Assembly: GCA_041658565.1 (NCBI GenBank)
Contig: JBAZZY010000021.1
Coordinates: 1 to 47,034, forward strand
DNA from: Actinomycetota bacterium
Lineage (GTDB): Bacteria > Actinomycetota > AC-67
DNA length: 47,034 nt
Direction: 5' to 3'
The notes beneath the pieces are model-generated. The model had not been told where the DNA came from. It did no database searches and saw nothing but the letters and a program-made list of their open reading frames with translations. The position numbers and the translations under genes are program-made. This document shows, in pieces, positions 7,152 through 14,164 of the stretch. Position 1 is the first letter of the stretch. The number at the start of each line of letters is the position of its first letter.

Positions 7152-8432
7152 ATGCGATGGACCGCGATGACCCTTGCCGCCGGCCTCGTGCTGGCGCCGC
7201 TCTCCGCGCGCGCCGCTCCGAACGATCCTGCATGGCTATATCAGTGGGGGATGGTCCAGGTGCGCGCAGAGCAGGCCTGGAAGGTGTCTCGCGGAGGGGG
7301 TGCCGTCGTGGCCGTAATCGATACCGGAGTGGACTCCACGCACCCGGACCTGCAGCGACAGGTCCTCGCCGGTAAGGATTTCGTCGACGACGACGGTACG
7401 ACGCAAGACGCCAACGGACACGGGACGTTGATCGCGGGAATCATCGCCGCGTCAACCGGCAACGGCATCGGGATCGCCTCGGTCGCTCCGGACGCGGTGA
7501 TTCTGCCTGTGCGCGTCCTGGGGCCCGACGGAACTGGAACTTCCGACGACGTCGCCGCAGGGATCGCCTGGGCGGTCGAACACGGGGCCGGCGTAATCAA
7601 CCTTTCGCTCGCGCAGGACAAGCCGGGCAGCCCGGCATTAGCCGAAAACTTGTTTCGAGATCCGGCCGTCGACCGGGCGATCCGCGACGCGGCTGCCGCC
7701 GGATCGACCGTGCTGGTGGCTGCCGGGAACTCCGACGACGGAGGGCGTTCGGAAACCGCTTACGACGCGCGAGTCCCAGGTGTGATCGTCGTGGGCGCCG
7801 TCGCGCGCGACGGCAGGCGCGCGGCGTACTCGAACTACGGACCCGGCCTGGACGTGGTGGCACCGGGAGGCGGGAGCGCGACCGATCCATCTCGAGCCGC
7901 GTGCGACGAGCACAACGGAATCGTGAGCACCTGGTGGAACTCTTCGACCGACGAATCGGTGTACGGGGCCGGGTGCGGCACGTCGATGGCCGTCGCCTTC
8001 GCGTCCGGTGTCGCCGCATTACTTGACGCGCGAGGGCTCTCCAACGAGCAGATCGTTGCGCGGATTGTGGGTTCGGCGCGTGATCTTGGTCCGGCGGGAT
8101 GGGACGACGAAACGGGTGCGGGCCGAATCGACGCTGCCCGCGCGCTGGGTGTGCGCGCGTCGCCTGCGGCGGTGCGTCCGTCCTCGACGGCGGCACCGCC
8201 TTCCGTTCGGTCCGCTGGAAACGCGGCCGGCGTTGCAGGCCCTTCGCCCGTGCGGTCGCCGCCGCCGACGCCTCCACCGGTGACCTCGGCGATGGGTACG
8301 CCCAAACCGATGTCGCATGTGCCGCGTGAGGGAGTTGCTGTTCTCGCGACGGTCCTTGCGGCTGCGGTGACGGCGGGGCACTTGTGGAGGTTGCGCTCCC
8401 GCGCGCGCGCGCGACGTCAGGCGCCGGCGTAG
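7152..8432 (+). CDS. Membrane-anchored subtilisin-like (S8) serine protease
   Basis: The start at ATG 7152 gives a clear signal peptide (MRWTAMTLAAGLVLAPLSARA) on a 426-residue protein. The catalytic triad is intact: Asp57 in VIDTGVDSTHPDL, His90 in NGHGTLIAGI and Ser278 in GCGTSMAVAFASG. After the catalytic domain (to about residue 330) there is a Pro/Ala/Ser-rich linker, then a C-terminal membrane helix (VAVLATVLAAAVTAGHLW) with a basic tail. The layout is mycosin-like (extracytoplasmic domain tethered by a C-terminal helix), but no type VII secretion genes are present, so I would not call it MycP. Its end overlaps the convergent membrane-protein gene by 16 bp. Confidence 0.9.
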   Translation: MRWTAMTLAAGLVLAPLSARAAPNDPAWLYQWGMVQVRAEQAWKVSRGGGAVVAVIDTGVDSTHPDLQRQVLAGKDFVDDDGTTQDANGHGTLIAGIIAASTGNGIGIASVAPDAVILPVRVLGPDGTGTSDDVAAGIAWAVEHGAGVINLSLAQDKPGSPALAENLFRDPAVDRAIRDAAAAGSTVLVAAGNSDDGGRSETAYDARVPGVIVVGAVARDGRRAAYSNYGPGLDVVAPGGGSATDPSRAACDEHNGIVSTWWNSSTDESVYGAGCGTSMAVAFASGVAALLDARGLSNEQIVARIVGSARDLGPAGWDDETGAGRIDAARALGVRASPAAVRPSSTAAPPSVRSAGNAAGVAGPSPVRSPPPTPPPVTSAMGTPKPMSHVPREGVAVLATVLAAAVTAGHLWRLRSRARARRQAPA

Positions 8433-8800
8433 CGACGGAGTAGGCGGCCCAGTCCCATCCCGATCACGATCAAGGTGAAGCCGAACACGGCTCCGAAGAA
8501 GAACACGATGAGCCCAAGGCGGATCGTCGCTGCCAGACGCGCCATCGGGGGATCGCGGACGATGACTTCGGTCTGAATCAGCCGGTCCGGATCGGGCCGC
8601 AGGTGCGGGGCGCCGTAGCCCACGATCACCACATCCGGTGGTTCGGTGAACACGCGACGAGCCTCGAACCCGTCTTGCGTTTCGTCTTTCAGGTGGTTTG
8701 TGGTCGGCCTGTGCCGTGTGGCGGCGTCGGGTCCCGTTGCGTCGGACACAGCGACGACGGCAGTCAGCACAATAAGGATCACGGCGATAAGAAACAGCAT
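8417..8800 (-). CDS. Two-helix membrane protein, unknown function
   Basis: This 127-residue protein has an N-terminal hydrophobic segment (MLFLIAVILIVLTAVVAV) that could be a signal anchor, a polar extracytoplasmic region of about 65 residues, and a second helix (LGLIVFFFGAVFGFTLIVIGM) followed by a short basic tail. No family is recognised. It is divergent from the PDZ-Lon protease gene, with a 76 bp gap that must hold both promoters, and its end overlaps the subtilase gene. It may work with one of these two proteases, but only position suggests it. Confidence 0.6.
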   Translation of the reverse strand: MLFLIAVILIVLTAVVAVSDATGPDAATRHRPTTNHLKDETQDGFEARRVFTEPPDVVIVGYGAPHLRPDPDRLIQTEVIVRDPPMARLAATIRLGLIVFFFGAVFGFTLIVIGMGLGRLLRRYAGA

Positions 8801-8876
8801 CGGTGCCTCACGTTCGCGACGACAACGTCATGCTCTATCCTGGCACGATGAGCCTCTCTTTCGCGCGAGGATGTTG

Positions 8877-9953
8877 ATGAGCGATTCCCTTGAGGATACG
8901 TCGGGTTCGGATTCGACCGTTGCACCACAGAGTCCGAGTCTCTTCCCTAGGTGGGCGCTCCGGCTTGTCGTGCTGATCGTGGTCGCGGGCGCTGTGGGTA
9001 GTTTTGTTAGGGTTCCGTACTACAGCCTTGGTCCCGGCCCTTCGTCGAACGTCTTGGAGATGCTGGAAGTGCGGGGAGCCACGACGTATCCGTCGGACGG
9101 CCAACTGCTGTTGACGACCGCATCGGTGTCGGGAGGCCGTCTGAGTGCGTGGGAAGCAGTGTGGGTGTGGCTCGATCCCAGTCTCGGAGTGAGACCTGCG
9201 CACGATCTGGTACCTGCCGGGGTGACCGACCGGCAGCAAGAAATCATGAACTTCCGGGACATGGAGCGCAGCAAGATCGATGCGAAACTGGCGGCTTTCC
9301 GCGCGATTGGCGTGGAGATCGAGAGAATCCCGGGCGCGCAGGTTTTGACCGTCGTCGTCGGCATGCCCGCTGAAGGCAAGCTCGAGCCGGGGGACGTCAT
9401 CGTGGCCATCGACGACGCCGACGTTGCCACGCCATCGGAGGCGGTCGAGGAGATCCAGCGTCGCAAACTCGGTGCGGACGTCCGAGTCGGGGTGCGCAGG
9501 GGGACCGCGCGGAAGGAGTTCGTCGTTTCGACTGTTCGCGGTTCGTCCGGAGACGATGCCCCGACAATCGGGGTGACGCTGGACACTCCCTATCGATTCC
9601 CCTACGACGTCGATATCGACACCCGGAGCATTGGGGGACCCTCGGGTGGCCTTGTGTTCGCCTTGTCGATCGCAGATGCATTTACGGTCGAGGACCTCAC
9701 GCGCGGTCATGTGGTTGCGGTGACGGGAACCATCTTTCTGTCCGAGGACGGGACGGCGGTGGTCGGACCGATCGGAGCCGTCGAGGAGAAGGTCCGCTCG
9801 GCTCTTCGAGCCGGGGCGGATGTTTTCCTGGTTCCAAGTGAGGAGGTCGAGCAGGCGCGCAGGGCGGCGCCGAAGTCCTTGAAGGTCTACGGCGTACACA
9901 CACTGGATGAGGCACTTGCGACTCTTCGCGGGCTTTCTGCCGCCTCTTCCTGA
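8877..9953 (+). CDS. PDZ and Lon-type (S16) membrane protease, YlbL-like
   Basis: This protein has a cytoplasmic N-terminus, one membrane helix (LRLVVLIVVAGAVGSFV, about residues 23-40), the YlbL-like segment VPYYSLGPGPSSNV, a PDZ domain (about 150-235; GKLEPGDVIVAIDD) and a Lon proteolytic domain. The Ser-Lys dyad is visible: Ser256 in GGPSGGLVFAL and Lys305 in GAVEEKVRSALRAG. Family members are extracytoplasmic membrane-tethered proteases with roles in quality control. ATG 8877 was chosen because GCGAGG lies 6 nt upstream; the nearby ATG 8871 abuts it. Length (358 aa) fits the family. Confidence 0.9.
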   Translation: MSDSLEDTSGSDSTVAPQSPSLFPRWALRLVVLIVVAGAVGSFVRVPYYSLGPGPSSNVLEMLEVRGATTYPSDGQLLLTTASVSGGRLSAWEAVWVWLDPSLGVRPAHDLVPAGVTDRQQEIMNFRDMERSKIDAKLAAFRAIGVEIERIPGAQVLTVVVGMPAEGKLEPGDVIVAIDDADVATPSEAVEEIQRRKLGADVRVGVRRGTARKEFVVSTVRGSSGDDAPTIGVTLDTPYRFPYDVDIDTRSIGGPSGGLVFALSIADAFTVEDLTRGHVVAVTGTIFLSEDGTAVVGPIGAVEEKVRSALRAGADVFLVPSEEVEQARRAAPKSLKVYGVHTLDEALATLRGLSAASS

Positions 9954-10050
9954 GGATCCCTAGCGCTGAGGCGTAGTCACTTGTGTCTAGATGCGTGATC
10001 ATTCCTGACCAAATGTTATGCCGTAGACAAAACTAGGTCTTTTTCGCCGA

Positions 10051-10056
10051 TATACT
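10051..10056 (+). promoter_or_regulatory. Candidate -10 box (TATACT) of the sensor-kinase operon
   Basis: TATACT sits 9 nt before the ATG at 10066, so transcription would start close to the start codon. No clear Shine-Dalgarno sequence is present. A possible -35 (TAGACA, 10024-10029) has a 21 nt spacer and is doubtful. Confidence 0.45.
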
Positions 10057-10065
10057 CCGCAGGTC

Positions 10066-12891
10066 ATGGAAGGCACGCTTGCAGTTCCCTTCCACTTTGC
10101 CGTCGAGTTCCTGGTCATCGTCGTCGCAATCGGCGCTGCGCTCGACGCTGTTCGCGCGCGCCGTCACGGGGCAGGGTTGTGGGCTGTCGGGCAAGCCTTG
10201 GGCTTTCTGTCTCTGGCGGTCGCGCAGTACTTGCACGGCGCACTGATCCTGCAGGCCGACGCCGATCGCACCGTTCTCGCGCTGCGTGCCGCGGGGTTCC
10301 TTCTCCTCGCCCTGTTCTCTCGTCCCGCCGCCGCGGTCCTGCCTGCATTCACTCCTGCGGCGGCATCTGCTCCCGCTCTGTTCTTCGCGGGTCCGCAAGC
10401 ATCCTTGGCGTTCTTGCCGGGACTGGGTGCTTTGGCAACGGCGTTGCGTGGAATCCGGGCGCATCGCGTCGACCAGGACCCCGTGACGTTCGCATTTGCC
10501 GGCGCCTTCCTTGCCTTCGCGGCGGCGGAAGGAGCAACGGCGTTGTCCACCCCGGCGGACGGGGCATGGATCCTGGGTGCGCACATCGCTCGACTGCTGG
10601 GAGCGTTGCTGCTCGCCAGGTGGCTGTGGAGTTCGATCGCGCGCAGCGTCCGAATGCGGTTTGTCGCGACATTCGTGATTGTGTTGACCGTCGGGGTCCT
10701 CGTAGTCAGCGCGACCCTGAACGTTGTAATCGGAAACACCCTCAAGGCCGACGAGCAAAAGCGTCTTGCCGCGGCCGGGCACGGCCGGGTTACCGCGTTG
10801 CTCGATCTCGGCGACAGCGCGCGCAGTACTACCGGGACTTTCGCGTCGAGCGCCGCATTCACCGACGTGTTTGTAAGTGGAGACGGATGCGACGGGGCCG
10901 TCCAGGCCCTGCCGATCTTGCCGCCCAATGCCGACTTCCTGGTGCTGGTGGACGCCAAGCACAAGGTGATCGGCTCAGCCGGAAACACTGCGCTGCAGGA
11001 CCCGACGCTGCGTCTTCCGCCCTGCGTGCAGGGGACTCATGAGTTGCGACTGCCCAAGACCGAGGAGATCGCGCTCGCGGGCACCGGTCCGGTCTCCGAA
11101 GCGCTTGGTGGGCGTCCGAGCGCCAGTTCCGTCCCGGTGACGTTCGCTACGCCCGAGGGATCCGAGCAGTCCCAGATAGTTGTGGTCGCGGCTTATCCGT
11201 CGCGGCGCGGGTCACGTGTCGTTGGTGCCGTAGCGATCGGGACTCGAATCGATGTCGCTTACCTTCGCGGAGTGAAGCGGGACACCGGAGCTGAAGTCAC
11301 GCTGATGGTGGGCGACCGAGTGACGGGCACGACGCTCGGCGAGGTCGCGGAAGTGCAGCCTGCGATCAATGTCTTTGCGGGTCCACTGCGGGTGGCGCGG
11401 GAGAACGGCGTCGCGTTTGCGCACTCGCTGGCGGTGGACGGGCGGGTGTACGAATCGGCGTTTGTGCCGGTGTCCAGCGCGGACGGTCAGACCATCGGGC
11501 TGATGGTGCTGTCGCAGGAGTCCTCGGTGTTGATGGCGGCGCAACGCGATGCGACGCGAGTGCTGTTTCGCGTCACGCTGTTGGCGGTCATGCTCGCCGC
11601 GCTGCTGGCGTGGCTGTCGGGCGGACGCGTCACAGGGCCGATCCGGTCGCTCACTGCAGCGGCGCGAGAACTCCGTTCGGGGAATCTGGACGCGCGCGCG
11701 CGCGTCGTTTCGGTCGACGAAGTTGGGACGCTCGGAACTGCCTTCAATGAGATGGCTTCAGAACTCGGGCGCACGACCGGTGAGTTGCGCACTGCGGCGG
11801 AAACTGAAGCCGGCTTGCGCGGCCGGCTGGAGGCGGTTGTGCAATCGATGGGGGACGGGCTCATCGCCACCGACGCCGCCGGCCACATCGTCACGTTCAA
11901 CCGTGCGGCCGAGCGGATGTTCGGCCGCCGGGCCGACCGCGTGCTCGGCAAGCGCATCGGCGATGTAGTCCACGGCACGACCAACTCGGGTAGCCCTCTG
12001 GTCGACGCTGCGATCCAAGCCGGCGCGGCCGAGGGCAAGGTGCGCGGTGGTGGGGAGGGCCTGTCGGTCGACGTTGCGATGACTGCCGCGCCGCTGCTGG
12101 ACGCGGCTGGTTTCGAGACCGGCCGTGTCGTGGTCGTACGCAACGTCAGCCGCGAGCGCGAAGCAGAGCGCATGAAGAGCGAGTTCCTCTCCAACGTCTC
12201 CCACGAGCTGCGTACACCCCTAACTCCGATCAAGGGCTATGCGGAGATCTTGAGTCGCAAGGACTTCCCTCGCGAAAAGGCCATGAGCTTCCTTGAGGGG
12301 ATTCTGGAGTCGACTGAGCGCCTTGAGCGCATCGTAGAGATCCTCGTGGACTTCGCCGCGATGGAGGCCGGTCGCCTAAAGCCGCGGGCCGAGCCGGTGT
12401 CGGTTCGCTCGCTGCTGGACGGGGTTGCGTCCCGCTGGCGAGGCCGCGACGGTCAGCACAAGTTCGTCCGAAAGGGCGGCATCGGGCTGCCGCCCATCCG
12501 AGGGGACTTGCGGCTGCTCGATCGGTCGCTCGACGAACTGGTCGACAACGCCGTGAAGTTCTCACCCAAGGGCGGGCGGATCGAGATCAGCGCCGAGTCA
12601 TGTAAGAACGACACTCGCAGTCGTAAGACGGCAAAGATTCGCATCACGATTCGCGATCACGGGATCGGGATCGATCCCGAGAACCTGCCCGAGATGTTCC
12701 GGGACTTCCGTCAGTTGGACGGGTCTGAGACCCGGAACTTCGGGGGGCTCGGCTTGGGGCTGGCCTACGTCAAGCGCATCGCGACGGCGCACGGTGGGGA
12801 AGTTGAGGTCGTCAGCGCACTTGGGCAAGGAAGTTCCTTCAGTATTGTGCTGCCGGTTGCCGAAACAACCCCCAGGGGTGGCAAGAAATGA
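10066..12891 (+). CDS. Large membrane sensor histidine kinase (7TM-like, sensor, HAMP, PAS, HisKA, HATPase)
   Basis: This 941-residue kinase starts with a multi-helix membrane region (about 1-195). A further helix (about 203-222) leads into an extracytoplasmic cache-like sensor domain (about 225-500). A second helix, HAMP (about 525-580, GPIRSLTAAARELRSGN) and PAS (about 594-690, VVQSMGDGLIATDAAG) follow. HisKA carries the phospho-acceptor His713 in FLSNVSHELRTPLTPIKGYAE. The HATPase shows an N box (DELVDNAVKFSPKGG) and G boxes (DHGIGI, FGGLGLGLAYVKRIA). No response regulator is adjacent. The stop overlaps the lipoprotein start by ATGA, so the two are coupled. The signal is unknown. Confidence 0.92.
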   Translation: MEGTLAVPFHFAVEFLVIVVAIGAALDAVRARRHGAGLWAVGQALGFLSLAVAQYLHGALILQADADRTVLALRAAGFLLLALFSRPAAAVLPAFTPAAASAPALFFAGPQASLAFLPGLGALATALRGIRAHRVDQDPVTFAFAGAFLAFAAAEGATALSTPADGAWILGAHIARLLGALLLARWLWSSIARSVRMRFVATFVIVLTVGVLVVSATLNVVIGNTLKADEQKRLAAAGHGRVTALLDLGDSARSTTGTFASSAAFTDVFVSGDGCDGAVQALPILPPNADFLVLVDAKHKVIGSAGNTALQDPTLRLPPCVQGTHELRLPKTEEIALAGTGPVSEALGGRPSASSVPVTFATPEGSEQSQIVVVAAYPSRRGSRVVGAVAIGTRIDVAYLRGVKRDTGAEVTLMVGDRVTGTTLGEVAEVQPAINVFAGPLRVARENGVAFAHSLAVDGRVYESAFVPVSSADGQTIGLMVLSQESSVLMAAQRDATRVLFRVTLLAVMLAALLAWLSGGRVTGPIRSLTAAARELRSGNLDARARVVSVDEVGTLGTAFNEMASELGRTTGELRTAAETEAGLRGRLEAVVQSMGDGLIATDAAGHIVTFNRAAERMFGRRADRVLGKRIGDVVHGTTNSGSPLVDAAIQAGAAEGKVRGGGEGLSVDVAMTAAPLLDAAGFETGRVVVVRNVSREREAERMKSEFLSNVSHELRTPLTPIKGYAEILSRKDFPREKAMSFLEGILESTERLERIVEILVDFAAMEAGRLKPRAEPVSVRSLLDGVASRWRGRDGQHKFVRKGGIGLPPIRGDLRLLDRSLDELVDNAVKFSPKGGRIEISAESCKNDTRSRKTAKIRITIRDHGIGIDPENLPEMFRDFRQLDGSETRNFGGLGLGLAYVKRIATAHGGEVEVVSALGQGSSFSIVLPVAETTPRGGKK

Positions 12892-14114
12892 GACGGGTCG
12901 GTCGTGTTGTTCCGTTGGCGCTGCTAGCGCTGCTTTCGACGTCGTGCATCGGGCGCGGGTCGGGTTCAGACGCGCGCGTGTTCACGGTCGGCAAAGTTGC
13001 CGGCGGGTGGCAGGTGCGCGCGGCGGAGAGCGGCGACTGGCGTGTGGTCACCGAAGAGATGACTGTGGAGGCAGGGTCGGTCCTGCGCATCTGCTCCCCG
13101 GAAGCCGACCGCACGTGTGCGTCCGATTCGGCACCGTTTGTGCTTCTTGCTCGAGGCGACAAGAGCAGTCTCGAGTTGCGTCCGTACCAGGGGATAGCTG
13201 AGATCCGCGTGCAATCGCCGTCGTTGGTAAGCATCGTGACCGGGGACGCACTTGTTACAAGCGATCCCGGCGCGCCGATTGCAGCCGAATCCCAGGGGAT
13301 GGAGGCCAGCGCCTCGGGTGGTGTGTTCCGTGTCGACCGGCGACTGTCGCTGCGTGTCGGCGTGTACGAGGGTGCGGCGACGCTCGCTTCAGCAACCGGC
13401 GACCTTGCGGTTCCCAGCCTGCGCGAGGGAACGGTTGCCAGCCGGGTCCTGCCGCGGGTTCCGACACCCCTGACCGTTCATCCGGAGGACCCCTGGGACG
13501 CCCGCATCCTGGGAAGCGTGATCGATCTGGACCGTGAACTAAGGGCGCAAGCCGCGGGGTACGAGGGAGAATTCGGCGCGCGCGCGCTAGGTATCGCCGA
13601 GTTTGATCCGATCGCCCTCGACGCCCAGTTGGGCACTCTGAGTTTTGCGACCCCGTATCTCAGCCAACTTGATTCCGCCGACGTGCTGATCGGCGTCGTC
13701 TTTTCACTGTTGGTTCAACGCAATGATGCCCGGTCCCCGGCGCAGGTGTTTCCGCGACTCGTCGCGTTGCTTAATCAAGGGGCGTCCTGGGGGCTGCTTG
13801 CCCGCGAGTACGGGGTTCCCTCTGCGGATTTGTTGAGTGCCGTCGTCCGAGGCGTGGGATTGCGCACCGGCGAGGTCCGTCCCGGGTCTGGGACCAGCGT
13901 GTTGAATCCCCCGAGTCCGAGTCCGACTCCGACCCGGCGGGTTAGCCCACGACCGACAACGTCGTCGCGACCGACAACGTCACCGAAGCCGACTGCGTCG
14001 CCCAGCCCCAGTCCAAGCCCGTCCCCGAGTCCGAGCCCGTCGCCGAGCCCGTCGCCGAGCCCCAGTCCGAGTCCTACGTGCGGCGCCGTCGACTCCTTGC
14101 TCGGTCGCTGCTGA
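12888..14114 (+). CDS. FecR-like lipoprotein with Pro-Ser repeat tail
   Basis: This 408-residue protein starts with a lipoprotein signal (LALLALLSTSC, lipobox STSC). Residues about 30-180 form a strand-rich region resembling a FecR domain (VEAGSVLRIC, SLELRPYQGIAEI, SGGVFRVDRRLSLRVGVYEG). A helical middle follows, then a long Pro/Ser/Thr tail dominated by PS dipeptides, ending in CGAVDSLLGRC, where a disulfide is possible. It is coupled to the preceding kinase by an ATGA overlap, so it may feed envelope information to that sensor. The FecR resemblance is by pattern only; no ECF sigma gene lies beside it. Confidence 0.7.
   Translation: MRRVGRVVPLALLALLSTSCIGRGSGSDARVFTVGKVAGGWQVRAAESGDWRVVTEEMTVEAGSVLRICSPEADRTCASDSAPFVLLARGDKSSLELRPYQGIAEIRVQSPSLVSIVTGDALVTSDPGAPIAAESQGMEASASGGVFRVDRRLSLRVGVYEGAATLASATGDLAVPSLREGTVASRVLPRVPTPLTVHPEDPWDARILGSVIDLDRELRAQAAGYEGEFGARALGIAEFDPIALDAQLGTLSFATPYLSQLDSADVLIGVVFSLLVQRNDARSPAQVFPRLVALLNQGASWGLLAREYGVPSADLLSAVVRGVGLRTGEVRPGSGTSVLNPPSPSPTPTRRVSPRPTTSSRPTTSPKPTASPSPSPSPSPSPSPSPSPSPSPSPSPTCGAVDSLLGRC
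13911..14082 (+). repeat. Degenerate hexamer repeats encoding Pro-Ser/Pro-Thr
   Basis: Variants of CCGAGT/CCGTCG/CCCAGT codon pairs encode a run of PS and PT dipeptides. A 14-bp direct repeat (CGACCGACAACGTC) occurs twice within it. The tract is low-complexity coding sequence, prone to slippage, and encodes a flexible cell-wall-spanning linker by analogy with other exported proteins. Confidence 0.8.
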
Positions 14115-14149
14115 GTTCCGGCCTCGGCCCGCGGCCAACGGGTGAGTGA

Positions 14150-14155
14150 TAGGCT
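14150..14155 (+). promoter_or_regulatory. Candidate -10 box for the UPF0182 gene
   Basis: TAGGCT lies 9 nt before the ATG at 14165, with no Shine-Dalgarno sequence between. The match to TAnnnT and the spacing are the only evidence. Confidence 0.3.
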
Positions 14156-14164
14156 CCCCGGCCG

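Noticed and set aside
7152..8432. Calling the subtilase MycP of a type VII secretion system
   Set aside because: The anchored layout is similar, but no ESX genes (EccB-E, EsxA/B) occur in the window.
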